Positions 19,601 to 28,325 of a stretch of 64,000 nt of DNA are shown piece by piece (the stretch's first letter is position 1; the number at the start of each line of letters is the position of its first letter). The translations under genes and the position numbers were made by a program. The stretch lies in NCBI RefSeq assembly GCF_029433105.1, contig NZ_JARNTW010000002.1, positions 227,744-291,743 of the forward strand, given 5' to 3'. The notes below the pieces were generated by a model, which saw only the letters and a program-made list of their open reading frames with translations, had not been told where the DNA came from and did no database searches. This stretch comes from Runella sp. MFBS21 (GTDB taxonomy: Bacteria; Bacteroidota; Bacteroidia; Cytophagales; Spirosomataceae).

Positions 19601-20077
19601 TATACTTTCGGGTTCAACTTAGGTGCACAGTGGAAAAACTTTGATGTGAGTGCACTTTTGCAAGGTGTGGCGGGTGTCAAAGGAAACCTAGGGGGCTATG
19701 CTGGATATGCATTTTACAATACAGCCACGGCCCAAAAATGGCACCTCGACCGTTGGACTCCCGAAAATCCTCGCCGCGATGCGCCTTATCCTCGCTTAGA
19801 ACTTATTTCCAACCAAGGCACTCCTAATACCGTATCCTCAGATTTTTGGAATATCAGTGCTTCTTATCTGCGCATACGCAATGTACAGGTGGGCTATACT
19901 TTGCCAAAAATTAATAATAAAAAATTGAAAATGAGTCAATTGAGGTTTTATGCAGCGGCTGAAAACTTCAAGACTTGGAGTAAATATCGTCCTGGGTGGG
20001 ATCCTGAAATCAACACTTCTGGCGAGTTTTACCCCATTTTAGCCAACTTTACTTTTGGTGCTAACCTCAAATTCTAA
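16607..20077 (+). CDS. SusC/RagA family TonB-dependent glycan transporter with STN domain
   Basis: 1156 residues from the ATG at 16607. The reading frame could start at a TTG at 16598 that overlaps the FecR stop, but the ATG leads straight into the signal peptide (ends AWAQ). STN domain at about 55-115, carboxypeptidase regulatory-like domain at about 165-240 (VVKGKVVDEKGEVLVGVNV), then LGEVVVVGYGSQKK, a plug with LILVDNIPV, and a barrel ending FGANLKF. It imports a glycan across the outer membrane and signals through FecR. It is well diverged from the SusC at 7315, so the two loci probably recognise different ligands (inference). Confidence 0.96.
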   Translation: MRNSLLLTMRLLLVVIGLNLLQPLAWAQLVAAAPKLAVSQQLAGGSKSIPSNAMSLKEALKKLGQENQVSILFEEVVVKDMMISSTLIEKTDKLESKLKSLLKPYGLTAKKVGRDAYVIVEEKTKQKEKSNASVKDTPEATLVEEQEGIALQSNIGVPTKSIQLIEKVVKGKVVDEKGEVLVGVNVAVKGTTKGTSTDIEGNYQISLPTEATTLVFSFIGYEKKEILVNAQTVINITLSSSNQTLGEVVVVGYGSQKKSELVGSVSQLNADQIGKRQVTQVSNALTGQMPGVTVVQRSGRPGRSAGNINIRGIGSFGADASPLILVDNIPVADFNEVDPNDIESVSVLKDASSAAIYGARAANGVVLITTKMGKEGKTQIAYNTYLGIQSPTKFPEVVDSWEYATLYNEAIGSQQFAADIIQKYKDGTDPKYPNVKFLDEIAKNGLIQSHNFSINGGTQNSQYVLSLGYLDQSGIVDKNNFKRYNVRLNLTSKLHEKLTLFTRLSAVGKAISEPSTPGGLDFKGLTQIFSQAVRFPSIHPAKLEDGTYGKGPINTGTPVSWIESASFYNTTGMELVGNARLDWQVLPDFKVSGILGYTNNSLKNKDFQASQVIDPTLTLGPSVLYNDQSSQSYVTSQALAEYRKQLQKHQFNVLVGYSFETQRYEFFSAQRDKLPSNDLTQINLGAPDNQRANGSAYEWALQSIFGRLKYDFAGKYLFESTVRYDGSSRFPTNNKYAFFPSIAGAWRLSEEAFLKDVNWLQDLKIRASWGILGNQNISNYPYQQTYASGQNYSWGGLVYPGVALAALRDPNIHWESTRTADVGIDASFWSGKLNIGVGYFDRYTYDILFRPSASISSVLGVSISETNTGKLTNKGWEITANHQNRIGALKYQVGGNLTITNNEVLDLGVGNVKQPNGLIGNGSNLFIGYPIGMYYGYKSDGLFISEDDIKNYAVQTSVNPRPRPGDIRYQDISGPEGKPDGKVDANYDRTYLGSTIPKYTFGFNLGAQWKNFDVSALLQGVAGVKGNLGGYAGYAFYNTATAQKWHLDRWTPENPRRDAPYPRLELISNQGTPNTVSSDFWNISASYLRIRNVQVGYTLPKINNKKLKMSQLRFYAAAENFKTWSKYRPGWDPEINTSGEFYPILANFTFGANLKF

Positions 20078-20083
20078 ACCTCA

Positions 20084-21754
20084 ATGAAGACCTATATTTA
20101 TACTCAGCTCAAAAAAATTACCGCTTGGAACTTGTTAGTAGTTGGATTGATGACTGCTATAAGTTGTAAGGATGCCCTCGTAAAATCGCCTTTGACGGAG
20201 TTTGCCAGAGAAAGTTTTTGGCAAAGTGAAAGCAATGCAATGCTTGCGCTTGCGGGTGTTTATCGGGGCAACAATATTTATAATGTGGCAGAATTTAACC
20301 CTGCCGATTGGTGGTCGTACCACGGGCTTATTTTCTTAGAATTTGCCAGCGACAATGCTTACGACCGCCGTGGCGATAACTCCGCCGTTCATAAATTGAC
20401 CAATGGTACCAATCTTGCTACCAATGCTTATATGACCAACTACTGGACCAACAGCTACCTTCGAATTGCTCGTTGCCATGAGTTTTTGGAGAATATCGAT
20501 AGAGTCCCCATGGACGAGACCCGTAAAAAACGAATGGTTGCCGAAGTGAAATTTATCCGTGCATCGCAGTATTTTTATATGAGTCAATATTGGGGAGGAG
20601 TGCCATTGGTGACAAAATCCCTGACACCTTCCGAAGCCAATGCTCAAGTACGGGCCAGTAAGGCAGAAATAGTGAAGTTTACGGAAGATGAGTTTAAAGC
20701 ATCGGTGGCTGACTTGCCACGCCACAAAGATGTCGTAGCTGCGGAGCGTGGACGGGTCACCAAGCAAACTGTTCTGGCGTTTTTAGGGCGTTTGTATCTC
20801 GCCGAAAAACGCTATCAAGAAGCTGCTGATGTCTACAAACAAATCATTGATTTTGGCGACAACAGCATTGACCCCAACTATCTGAACTTATTTATACCAG
20901 CGGGTGAAAATAGCAATGAAATTATTTTTGCGAATCAGTTTGTAAACGACTTACAAGGTCAGGGATTTTTGCAGCATTGCTATCCTGCGGTTGCCAATGG
21001 CTGGCATATTTTCTGTCCTTTAGGCAGTATCGCCGAAGAATACGAATTTTCTGACGGTACTCCTTTCTCTTATACCGATTCGCGGTATGATTCAAAAAAC
21101 CTTGGCAAAAGCCGTGACCCACGTTTTGATTTTAACCTTATCTACAACAATGCATCTTTTAAAGGCCGCACTTATACCACGCATCCTGATGTGAGAGACT
21201 CTCCCGACCAACTCGGTGCAGGTAAACAAACCACTCAAACCGGCTATGGTATCCGTAAATTTAATGATGAATCATACAGCGGAAACTTACAGCAGTCTGG
21301 GGGCAATATACCAGTTATCAGATATGCGGAGGTGTTGTTAGGGTATTTGGAAGCAAAAATCGAAACAGGAGAAGTAACTCAGGCGCTTTTAGACCAGACT
21401 ATCAATTTGATTAGAAGGAGAGCTTCGGTGCAGATGCCTCCTATTACTTTCACCACTCTGACGCGCATAAAAGAACAAATGCGCCATGAGCGTCGGGTGG
21501 AACTTGCTTTTGAGGGGGTTCGCTATTGGGATTTGTTGCGTTGGGGAATTGCCCATCAGGTATTGAATGGTGATTTTTATGGTGCACCCTTCCCCGGTGC
21601 TAACAATATTCGCAAAAAAGGTACCACCATCGACCCCAACAGCCGCTGGTATGTCACTACTCGCGCATTTCGTCAGGGAGTGGATTACTTGTGGCCTATT
21701 CCGCAATCCGAAATCAATATCAACCCCAATTTAAAACAAAATCCAGGCTATTGA
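20084..21754 (+). CDS. SusD/RagB family outer-membrane glycan-binding lipoprotein
   Basis: 556 residues starting 6 bp after the susC stop. The lipobox is TAISC. Characteristic segments are FIRASQYFYMSQYWGGVPLV, RVTKQTVLAFLGRLYLAEKRY, the C-terminal MRHERRVELAFEGVRYWDLLRW, and the family ending YLWPIPQSEININPNLKQNPGY. It binds glycan at the cell surface as partner of the SusC at 16607 and is followed after 83 bp by a sulfatase. Confidence 0.95.
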   Translation: MKTYIYTQLKKITAWNLLVVGLMTAISCKDALVKSPLTEFARESFWQSESNAMLALAGVYRGNNIYNVAEFNPADWWSYHGLIFLEFASDNAYDRRGDNSAVHKLTNGTNLATNAYMTNYWTNSYLRIARCHEFLENIDRVPMDETRKKRMVAEVKFIRASQYFYMSQYWGGVPLVTKSLTPSEANAQVRASKAEIVKFTEDEFKASVADLPRHKDVVAAERGRVTKQTVLAFLGRLYLAEKRYQEAADVYKQIIDFGDNSIDPNYLNLFIPAGENSNEIIFANQFVNDLQGQGFLQHCYPAVANGWHIFCPLGSIAEEYEFSDGTPFSYTDSRYDSKNLGKSRDPRFDFNLIYNNASFKGRTYTTHPDVRDSPDQLGAGKQTTQTGYGIRKFNDESYSGNLQQSGGNIPVIRYAEVLLGYLEAKIETGEVTQALLDQTINLIRRRASVQMPPITFTTLTRIKEQMRHERRVELAFEGVRYWDLLRWGIAHQVLNGDFYGAPFPGANNIRKKGTTIDPNSRWYVTTRAFRQGVDYLWPIPQSEININPNLKQNPGY

Positions 21755-21837
21755 TTTTTGTGTCATTTTAAGGTAGTAATCTCACTATATTCGCACCATT
21801 TCTTTAGTTTCGACTTTCAATTTTACTTAGTGTTATT

Positions 21838-23346
21838 ATGTGGAAAACAAAAAAAATACTTGCGTTGTTGCTACTAGGATTGACCTTAGGGAGGGCCTAT
21901 AGCCAATCCAAACCCAATGTAGTCATCATTTATGCTGACGATTTGGGCTATGGTGATATAGGATGCTATGGTGCAAAAAAGGTTTCAACCCCCAATATTG
22001 ACAAGCTTGCTAAGGCAGGGCTTCGTTTTACCAATGCTCATACGAGTTCGGCTACTTGTACGCCTTCACGTTATTCTATGCTCACGGGCGAATACGCTTG
22101 GCGCAAACCCGGTACGGGTGTTGCTACGGGCGATGCGGCTGCTTTGATTTTGCCAGGGCGTAGTACGTTACCGCTGGTATTTCAGCAAGCAGGTTATAAA
22201 ACGGGTGTGGTAGGGAAATGGCATTTGGGGTTAGGGCCACAAGGGGGGCCCAATTGGAACGGCGACATCAAACCAAGTCCTTTGGATATTGGGTTTGATT
22301 ACTCCTACATCATGGCTGCTACTGGCGATCGCGTGCCGTGTGTATATGTCGAAAACAGGCGAGTCGTAAACCTAGATCCTACTGATCCTATCCAAGTGAG
22401 TTTTAAAGAGCCTATCGGCAACGAACCTACGGGGCGTGCCAATCCCGAATTGTTGAAAATGAAACATTCGCACGGTCATGATTTTACAATTATCAATGGT
22501 ATTGGACGCATTGGATACATGACAGGAGGAAAATCGGCGCGTTGGAAAGATGAAGATATGGCGGATATTTTTACAAGTAAAGCCGTAGAATTTATCGAAA
22601 AAAACAAAGCTGAACCCTTCTTCCTTTATTTTTCTACCCAAGACATCCACGTACCTCGTGTGCCACATCAGCGTTTTGTGGGTAAAAGTGGCATGGGACC
22701 TCGTGGTGATGTAATTGTCCAACTTGATTGGACGGTAGGCGAAGTAATGAAAGCTTTGGATAGACTCAATTTATCCAAGAATACCATTGTTGTTTTCTCG
22801 AGCGACAATGGCCCTGTTGTGGACGATGGCTATCAAGACCAAGCTGTGGAGCTTCTGAATGGACATACTCCTGCTGGTCCTTTGCGCGGCGGAAAATACA
22901 GTGCTTTTGACGCAGGTACACGTGTGCCGTTTATTGTACGCTGGCCGGGACAAGTGAAAGCAGGAGTGTCGGGCGCGGCAGTAAGTCAAGTCGATTTATT
23001 GGCTTCTTTTGCGGCATTCACGGGGCAGTCTTTTGATGCTACTACGGCCCCCGATACGCGCAATCAACTAGCGGCTTTATTGGGAAAAGACAAAAAAGGA
23101 CGTGATTTTATCATCGAACACGCAGGTACTTTTTCACTTCTGAAAGACAACTGGAAATACATCGAACCCAGCAAAGGCCCTAAAATGAGCGTACAAACCA
23201 ACACGGAGCTTGGCAACAACCCTGAGCCACAATTATATGATTTGTCAAAAGACTTAGGAGAAACCAACAATCTCGCTACCACCAATCCAACTAAGTTGAA
23301 AGAAATGCAGGATTTGTTGAGAGAGATTAAGGAGAAGCGGAAATAG
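21838..23346 (+). CDS. sulfatase, S1 family (FGly type)
   Basis: 502 residues with a cleavable signal peptide (1-23, ending AYSQ). NVVIIYADDLGYGDIGCYG holds D34 and D35. The catalytic signature is C74-T-P-S-R, followed by SMLTGEYAWR. GKWHLG and the late SSDNGP motif are also present. Length is normal for arylsulfatases. It is the last gene of the plus-strand SusCD locus and is followed by a strong terminator. It should desulfate the glycan imported by this locus. Confidence 0.93.
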   Translation: MWKTKKILALLLLGLTLGRAYSQSKPNVVIIYADDLGYGDIGCYGAKKVSTPNIDKLAKAGLRFTNAHTSSATCTPSRYSMLTGEYAWRKPGTGVATGDAAALILPGRSTLPLVFQQAGYKTGVVGKWHLGLGPQGGPNWNGDIKPSPLDIGFDYSYIMAATGDRVPCVYVENRRVVNLDPTDPIQVSFKEPIGNEPTGRANPELLKMKHSHGHDFTIINGIGRIGYMTGGKSARWKDEDMADIFTSKAVEFIEKNKAEPFFLYFSTQDIHVPRVPHQRFVGKSGMGPRGDVIVQLDWTVGEVMKALDRLNLSKNTIVVFSSDNGPVVDDGYQDQAVELLNGHTPAGPLRGGKYSAFDAGTRVPFIVRWPGQVKAGVSGAAVSQVDLLASFAAFTGQSFDATTAPDTRNQLAALLGKDKKGRDFIIEHAGTFSLLKDNWKYIEPSKGPKMSVQTNTELGNNPEPQLYDLSKDLGETNNLATTNPTKLKEMQDLLREIKEKRK

Positions 23347-23406
23347 AAGTAGGTAAATAATACATCAAAATACTACACCCTATTACCACTTGGTGAGAGG
23401 TATTAC

Positions 23407-23435
23407 AAAAACCGCCCTTTTATGGGGCGGTTTTT
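23407..23435 (+). terminator. rho-independent terminator of the second SusCD locus
   Basis: AAAAACCGCCC and GGGCGGTTTTT pair perfectly around a seven-base loop, with a T-run on the plus strand. It lies about 60 bp after the sulfatase stop and separates the locus from the KGGVGR cassette. Confidence 0.93.
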
Positions 23436-23541
23436 GTGGTTAAAAGGGTACAAATAGCTTTTAAAATAGGTAGCTGAAAAGGGTTGACAAATTCAAGTTT
23501 TTTCGTTTGCTTTAAGGTGAAAAATTTGCTTTTAGCTTCTG

Positions 23542-24462
23542 ATGATGTACGATATTTATAGTTTAGCGCTTGAAAATCTTCCCAAACTGCAAATTAGTTA
23601 TGAGGAGTGTCGTTATTGCATTGATGATGTATGTCTTCAAAATTTTGAAAATCACCTTCGAGAAAAAGGAGAAGTGACGGTAGCGACGTTTTCTGGCTTT
23701 GCCTTTCAAAATAGAGCTGATGGGGAATTGTATTGCTCAGGAAGAGAGGGGGATAAAGAAGGGCGCCAAAGAGAGCTGATACTATCAAGTATTTTACAAA
23801 AAGGCGCTTATCTAAACGCTTACGAGCGCTTTGACAGTGAAGAAGAACGAGGAGCTCATTTTAGCAAATTTAAAGGTGAACGAGCTACTTTTGACACTAC
23901 TTTTACAGAAGGACAAAAATTTAAATATCTCAATTTCAACAATGGGCAGCTAGGTATTCCTGCGTTTGGAGATTTTACGTTGGCTTTTCCGTTGAGTCAT
24001 TTTGAGGAGAATAACTTAGTATTTGTTAAATACAACAGTCTCATTCGGAAAGAAAAAGGACAAACACAATGTTTTTATTTTACTGAAAACAATGAGGCCG
24101 TATCTGTTGAAATCCTTGTTCAAGATTTAAGTACACTCGAACATTTTATCCCTCTCATCGTTTTAAAAAGAAAGGAAGATTTGGCAAATGGCACCGATAT
24201 TGACTACAATTTGTTAGTATTGAAACCTTTTGGAGATGCCTCCAACAAACACCGCGATTACGTAGAAGTAATTACATGGCAAGAGGTAAAAATTCAAACC
24301 GGGGTTCGGCTACGTGCCGAAAAGGAACGTTTTCAGGCATTGATTGATGCAATCATGACTCCTACGGTAGCTTTGGGGGCAGAAATTAGGAATATAACGG
24401 AGTTACAAACGTTGATTAGTAGCTATGAAACAAATAATCAACTAACTACAGAATTGGTTTAA
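23542..24462 (+). CDS. unrecognised protein, first gene of the KGGVGR ATPase cassette
   Basis: 306 residues, soluble, no signal peptide. The N-terminal 30 residues hold three cysteines (C23, C26, C31). Residues about 40-130 are charged. Residues about 130-260 look like a mixed beta domain (YLNFNNGQLGIPAFGDFTLAF, DYNLLVLKPFG). The C terminus is helical. No catalytic motif is recognised. Two start codons are in tandem (23542 and 23545). The next gene starts 3 bp after its stop, so it is surely co-transcribed with the ATPase at 25014. It may be a sensor or effector component. No function is claimed. Confidence 0.75.
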   Translation: MMYDIYSLALENLPKLQISYEECRYCIDDVCLQNFENHLREKGEVTVATFSGFAFQNRADGELYCSGREGDKEGRQRELILSSILQKGAYLNAYERFDSEEERGAHFSKFKGERATFDTTFTEGQKFKYLNFNNGQLGIPAFGDFTLAFPLSHFEENNLVFVKYNSLIRKEKGQTQCFYFTENNEAVSVEILVQDLSTLEHFIPLIVLKRKEDLANGTDIDYNLLVLKPFGDASNKHRDYVEVITWQEVKIQTGVRLRAEKERFQALIDAIMTPTVALGAEIRNITELQTLISSYETNNQLTTELV

Positions 24463-24465
24463 AGT

Positions 24466-25017
24466 ATGACCTTAACACTCATTGCAGCTACCTTCACCGA
24501 TGGATACGGTATAGTGGCAGATACACATGGCGAAGTTTATTTGGTAAAGCCTCCCTTTGATTTTCATGGGAAAGAACACTTGCCGTATGAGCAAATTAAG
24601 TCAACCATTTCACAATTCGGGTTTAGGGAGTTGAATGAGCATTTTCCTACTTGGGAGGCAGTTTTTGAACGATTACGCCAAATTGCGTGGCAAGCTCGTC
24701 GTGAAGCTGGAGATTCCAATACAACGATTTTGGAAGAAGATAAAAAAGCCTTTTTTCGTAGTATTCCCTCAGGCTTTTTGAGTGGTGCCGTTGAAAAAAT
24801 GGAAAGCTATTTGAAGGAAGAAAAGTATTATACCGCATTATTTGTTGGTGAAGCCTTGTTGGAGAATCATAATCTTTCTAAAAATGGAGAATTGTTTAAA
24901 CGAGTAAAAAAGGCTGTAGAAGATGCGGAACTCAAACGTCAAGAAATCACCTCACGCTTCAAAAACTTTAATCCTGATAAAGTACGAAATCCCCAATTCA
25001 ACCTTCAAATGGCATGA
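24466..25017 (+). CDS. unrecognised protein, second gene of the KGGVGR ATPase cassette
   Basis: 183 residues. A short N-terminal beta-like part (TLIAATFTDGYGIVADTHGEVY) is followed by helices, including IPSGFLSGAVEKMESYL and a TPR-like YYTALFVGEALLENH. No signal peptide, membrane span or known motif. Its TGA stop overlaps the ATG of the ATPase gene (ATGA at 25014-25017), indicating translational coupling and probably a fixed stoichiometry with it. It may be an adaptor. Function unknown. Confidence 0.75.
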   Translation: MTLTLIAATFTDGYGIVADTHGEVYLVKPPFDFHGKEHLPYEQIKSTISQFGFRELNEHFPTWEAVFERLRQIAWQARREAGDSNTTILEEDKKAFFRSIPSGFLSGAVEKMESYLKEEKYYTALFVGEALLENHNLSKNGELFKRVKKAVEDAELKRQEITSRFKNFNPDKVRNPQFNLQMA

Positions 25018-26570
25018 AAACCATTACCTTTTATTCATTCAAAGGTGGAGTGGGACGCTCATTGACACTTTCAAACATGGCACTTTGGCTAGCCGATGAA
25101 ATGAAAGCTAAAGTGTGCGTTATTGACTTTGACTTGGAAGCACCTGGGTTGCCTTACAAGTTTGATGATTTACAAAATCCAGAAGATCAAGAACGCTTGG
25201 CACATACTGAAGGAATTGTAGAGTATGTGGATGAATTTAACCAAACAGGCTTTCCTCCCGCTGATTTTACACGTTTTTATTTGTCCTTTACTACGGCCAA
25301 AGGAAACCCTATCTCATTGATTCCGGCGGGAAATCTGCAACAAGCCGATTATTGGCGAAAACTATTTGATATTAACTGGCAACAACTGTTTGAATATGAC
25401 GCTTCTACGGGTTACAGCAAAGGACTTTTGCTACTGGAAGATTTAAAAGGACGTATCGAAGCTGAACTTGCACCCGATTTTTTGTTGATTGATTCACGTA
25501 CAGGACTGACCGAAACGGCATCTATTACCTTAAAACTAATGGCCGATAAAGCTATCTTGGTAGGAATCAATAATCGCGAAAACCAAGACGGGCTATTTTG
25601 GGTACTTCGCAGTTTATACGCCGACCCTTCAAGTCGCAATTTACCTTATCACTTGGTGCTAAATCGTGTACCTATGCAATACGGCACAGGCCGTAAAGAA
25701 ATTGACCCCCGCGAAAAAATGCTTCGAGAAAGCTTCTTAAAACGCTTTGAATCCTTGGCCTCTCTTGACTACTTTGCTCAACGCTTCTCTATCATCCACG
25801 CCGACGACGAACAAGCGTTTGAAGAGAAACTTCAAGCGGGTTTTTACGTAGAATCACAGCCCAAAGTACAAATACGAAAAGATTATTGGGATGTATTTAC
25901 GCAAGTAACAAAGGAATATTTCACTGATGCACAATGGAACATTTTTGACAGAAAGCGAAAAGCGTATGAGCTGTATTACAAAGCGAAGTTTGATACAACG
26001 GATGTACAAACGCAAATTGATTTGATAAATGAGGCAATTGGCTATTGTGACGATGACGCGTTTTTGTATAATTATCGTTTTATTTTGGTTTATAATTCTG
26101 GGAATAAAGAAACCGTTCATTTGGATCTAGAGAAAGCTGTCGTACTTAAACCAGATGATGTTAAATTAAGATATAATTTGGGGGTTATATATGCTAGACA
26201 GAAGAAGTATGATTTAGCTATTGAGGCTTACTATAAAGCTATTAAAATAGACCCCAGTTACAATAAAGTGTGGCATAACTTAAGTAATAACTTCATTAAT
26301 TTTTCGTATCAGCAAAAAGAACCTCAAAAATCTGAAACACTACAGAAAGCACTTGAAGCGGCACAAAAATCCCAAGAATTAGGAGGGAAAGTTTATAACT
26401 TATCCTGTGTTTACTCTTTGTTCAATGACAAGCGAAATGCTCTATATTGGCTTCAACAAGCTCTAGAAAGAAAAGACGTTACAGTAGAACACGTCCAAAA
26501 AGACCGGGATTTTGATTCGCTACGCGAGGATGAGGATTTTAAAGCATTGCTTGCTCAATTCTCTTCCTGA
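25014..26570 (+). CDS. KGGVGR-motif MinD/ParA-type ATPase with TPR-like C terminus
   Basis: 518 residues. The N-terminal P-loop domain has the deviant Walker A motif FKGGVGRS (K10 is the signature lysine), the switch VIDFDLEAPG (D38, D40), and LLIDSRTGLTE (D160) at Walker B. This variant replaces the usual KGGVGKT with KGGVGR. Residues about 330-470 form TPR-like helices (YNLGVIYARQKKYDLAIEAYYKAI), and the end resembles the tail of TPR proteins (VQKDRDFDSLREDEDFKALL). KGGVGR ATPases are often found in bacterial conflict-type systems next to effector genes (family knowledge). Two unrecognised partners precede it in one tight operon. Not a chromosome-partition gene, since no ParB is nearby. Confidence 0.88.
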   Translation: MKTITFYSFKGGVGRSLTLSNMALWLADEMKAKVCVIDFDLEAPGLPYKFDDLQNPEDQERLAHTEGIVEYVDEFNQTGFPPADFTRFYLSFTTAKGNPISLIPAGNLQQADYWRKLFDINWQQLFEYDASTGYSKGLLLLEDLKGRIEAELAPDFLLIDSRTGLTETASITLKLMADKAILVGINNRENQDGLFWVLRSLYADPSSRNLPYHLVLNRVPMQYGTGRKEIDPREKMLRESFLKRFESLASLDYFAQRFSIIHADDEQAFEEKLQAGFYVESQPKVQIRKDYWDVFTQVTKEYFTDAQWNIFDRKRKAYELYYKAKFDTTDVQTQIDLINEAIGYCDDDAFLYNYRFILVYNSGNKETVHLDLEKAVVLKPDDVKLRYNLGVIYARQKKYDLAIEAYYKAIKIDPSYNKVWHNLSNNFINFSYQQKEPQKSETLQKALEAAQKSQELGGKVYNLSCVYSLFNDKRNALYWLQQALERKDVTVEHVQKDRDFDSLREDEDFKALLAQFSS

Positions 26571-26590
26571 TTGAAGCTATTCCTTTCCCT

Positions 26591-26875
26591 TCACCTCGCT
26601 CGAATCGACTTAATCTTTATCCAGCGTGCATCTTTATAGCCAGGTCTTTCGTCGGGTTCAAATCTTATCCATACCTTATTGTTTTCTTTCTCAAAAGAAG
26701 CGGGCACCGTGGCTCGGTACATGGTAGAATCTACCCACACAAACCATCCTCCACAATATCCACAAAAAGTATAATCGCGGTTGGCAATAGTGGCGGCTTG
26801 TTCTTTGAGGCGCACATTTTCGCAACTGCTCAAGGTGGCACTGCCTACCAATAAAACAAATATTACTTTTTTCAT
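26591..26875 (-). CDS. small lipoprotein of unknown function
   Basis: 94 residues with a lipobox (TLSSC, lipidated cysteine 18) after a clean signal peptide. The mature part holds a CGYCGGW segment and a short beta-rich C terminus (NKVWIRFEPDERPGYK). It converges with the KGGVGR ATPase gene, leaving 20 bp. No homologous family is recognised. The paired cysteines might bind metal or form a disulfide. Confidence 0.7.
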   Translation of the reverse strand: MKKVIFVLLVGSATLSSCENVRLKEQAATIANRDYTFCGYCGGWFVWVDSTMYRATVPASFEKENNKVWIRFEPDERPGYKDARWIKIKSIRAR

Positions 26876-26915
26876 TTACATCCCCTTTACCCCTAAGGAC
26901 TCTCAATAACAGTAA

Positions 26916-26951
26916 ATGGTTGGAAACCATGTAGTACAGGCATCCTGCCTG
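26916..26951. repeat. double small hairpin element
   Basis: Two adjacent inverted repeats, ATGGT/ACCAT (26916-26930) and CAGGC/GCCTG (26937-26951), lie between the small lipoprotein and the beta-lactamase-like gene. They look like a short dispersed repeat of the REP type, but only one copy is present here. Confidence 0.35.
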
Positions 26952-27024
26952 CGATATTGTAGTTGTATGAGAAATCAAATATGAATGGGAGGATATCTAA
27001 AACTTTATGCACAGTGTCTTATTA

Positions 27025-28236
27025 TCACCTAATTGCCGCTTTAAACACTGCTTCTCTGATAGGATTGGGATTAAAATAATCTTTTGTGGGCTGTAAACCC
27101 ATATTTTGGCGATTAATGAGGAGAATCACCGAAAGCTTTTGAGTAGGCACTACCACAATACTCGTTCCCGTAAAACCCGTATGACCAAAAGTGCCTGCGG
27201 GAGCATTTCGCATCAAGGCACTTTGAGTATCCATCATCCAGCCTAGGCCATTCTTAAAATTGTCTTGAGTTAAAAATAGCGACACGGTTTTGGAAGAAAT
27301 AAACTTTTTACCTCTGACCATACCTTTATTTTTGAGCATATCTACTAGTTTTTGGAGGTCATCGACGGGCGAGAAAAGCCCCGCCGCGCCCGAAATACCC
27401 TCGTTGGCGTACCAGGCGTTGCCATCATTTACTTCACCTTTGAGGAGGTATTGACGCCATCCATTCCAGCTTTTAGGGTCTAGTCCTTTTACCACAAATC
27501 CCAGCGTGGAGTCTTCTATCATGCGTTTTTCATAAGGATTTCCCATCGAAGTCGCTGCGATGAGGTTGGCGGCTTTGTCGGGATTGTAGGTGGTGTGGGT
27601 CATACGAAGAGGGGCAAAAATTTCGGTTTTTAGGTAAGCATCCAAGCTTTTTCCCGAAACCTTCTCGATGATTTCGCCCAAGAGCGTAAAACCCAAATCG
27701 GAATAGTGCCGACCTTCTCCTACGGGATATTTCAAAGGAAGTTGTTTGATAAAAGCATAGGTATCTGTTCGTTTGTTTGAGAAATAATACAAAGGATACC
27801 ATTCATACATGCCCGATGTATGCGTTAGGAGGTGGCGGAGGGTGATTTTGGCTTTTTCTCCTTCTTCAAAACCTGCTACATATCGTGCTACTGGGGCTTC
27901 TATATTGAGTTTTCCTTGGTCGTGGAGCTTCATGATTGCCGTAGTCGTACCTACTACTTTTGTCAATGATGCAATATCAAACAAATGATTGACGGTCATC
28001 CGTTCGGGGCGTTCTGCAATTGAACCGTCAAACTCTTTGAGCTGGGCATAGCCATAAGCTTTTTGAAGGAGTACTTTATCTCCTTTTTTGATAGTAACTA
28101 CCGCTCCGGGGATTTTTTTGTCGGCAATGTATTTTTCAATCACTGAACTGACTTCTTGGTCAAGTACTTGGATTGAGGGGGTTTGGGCAAGGGCAACCTG
28201 AACAAAAAAGAGCAATAAAAAAGCGACAGATTTCAT
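27025..28236 (-). CDS. serine hydrolase, beta-lactamase family (class C fold)
   Basis: 403 residues with a signal peptide (1-17, ending ALAQ). The catalytic SxxK motif is S90-L-T-K93. The second motif is Y178-S-D180, in place of the class C YxN. HTGFTG near residue 345 occupies the KTG position. These features are typical of the broad Beta-lactamase (PF00144) group that includes esterases, D-aminopeptidases and penicillin-binding-protein-like enzymes. It is periplasmic or surface located. There is no AmpR-type regulator nearby, so true beta-lactamase activity is not implied. Confidence 0.88.
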   Translation of the reverse strand: MKSVAFLLLFFVQVALAQTPSIQVLDQEVSSVIEKYIADKKIPGAVVTIKKGDKVLLQKAYGYAQLKEFDGSIAERPERMTVNHLFDIASLTKVVGTTTAIMKLHDQGKLNIEAPVARYVAGFEEGEKAKITLRHLLTHTSGMYEWYPLYYFSNKRTDTYAFIKQLPLKYPVGEGRHYSDLGFTLLGEIIEKVSGKSLDAYLKTEIFAPLRMTHTTYNPDKAANLIAATSMGNPYEKRMIEDSTLGFVVKGLDPKSWNGWRQYLLKGEVNDGNAWYANEGISGAAGLFSPVDDLQKLVDMLKNKGMVRGKKFISSKTVSLFLTQDNFKNGLGWMMDTQSALMRNAPAGTFGHTGFTGTSIVVVPTQKLSVILLINRQNMGLQPTKDYFNPNPIREAVFKAAIR

Positions 28237-28325
28237 CCAATGAATAGTAATGTTAGCGAAAAAGGTTTCTTGCGAAGATACACCTAAAAACCTTTTTATC
28301 CCTAATCAAAAATAGAATACGATGG

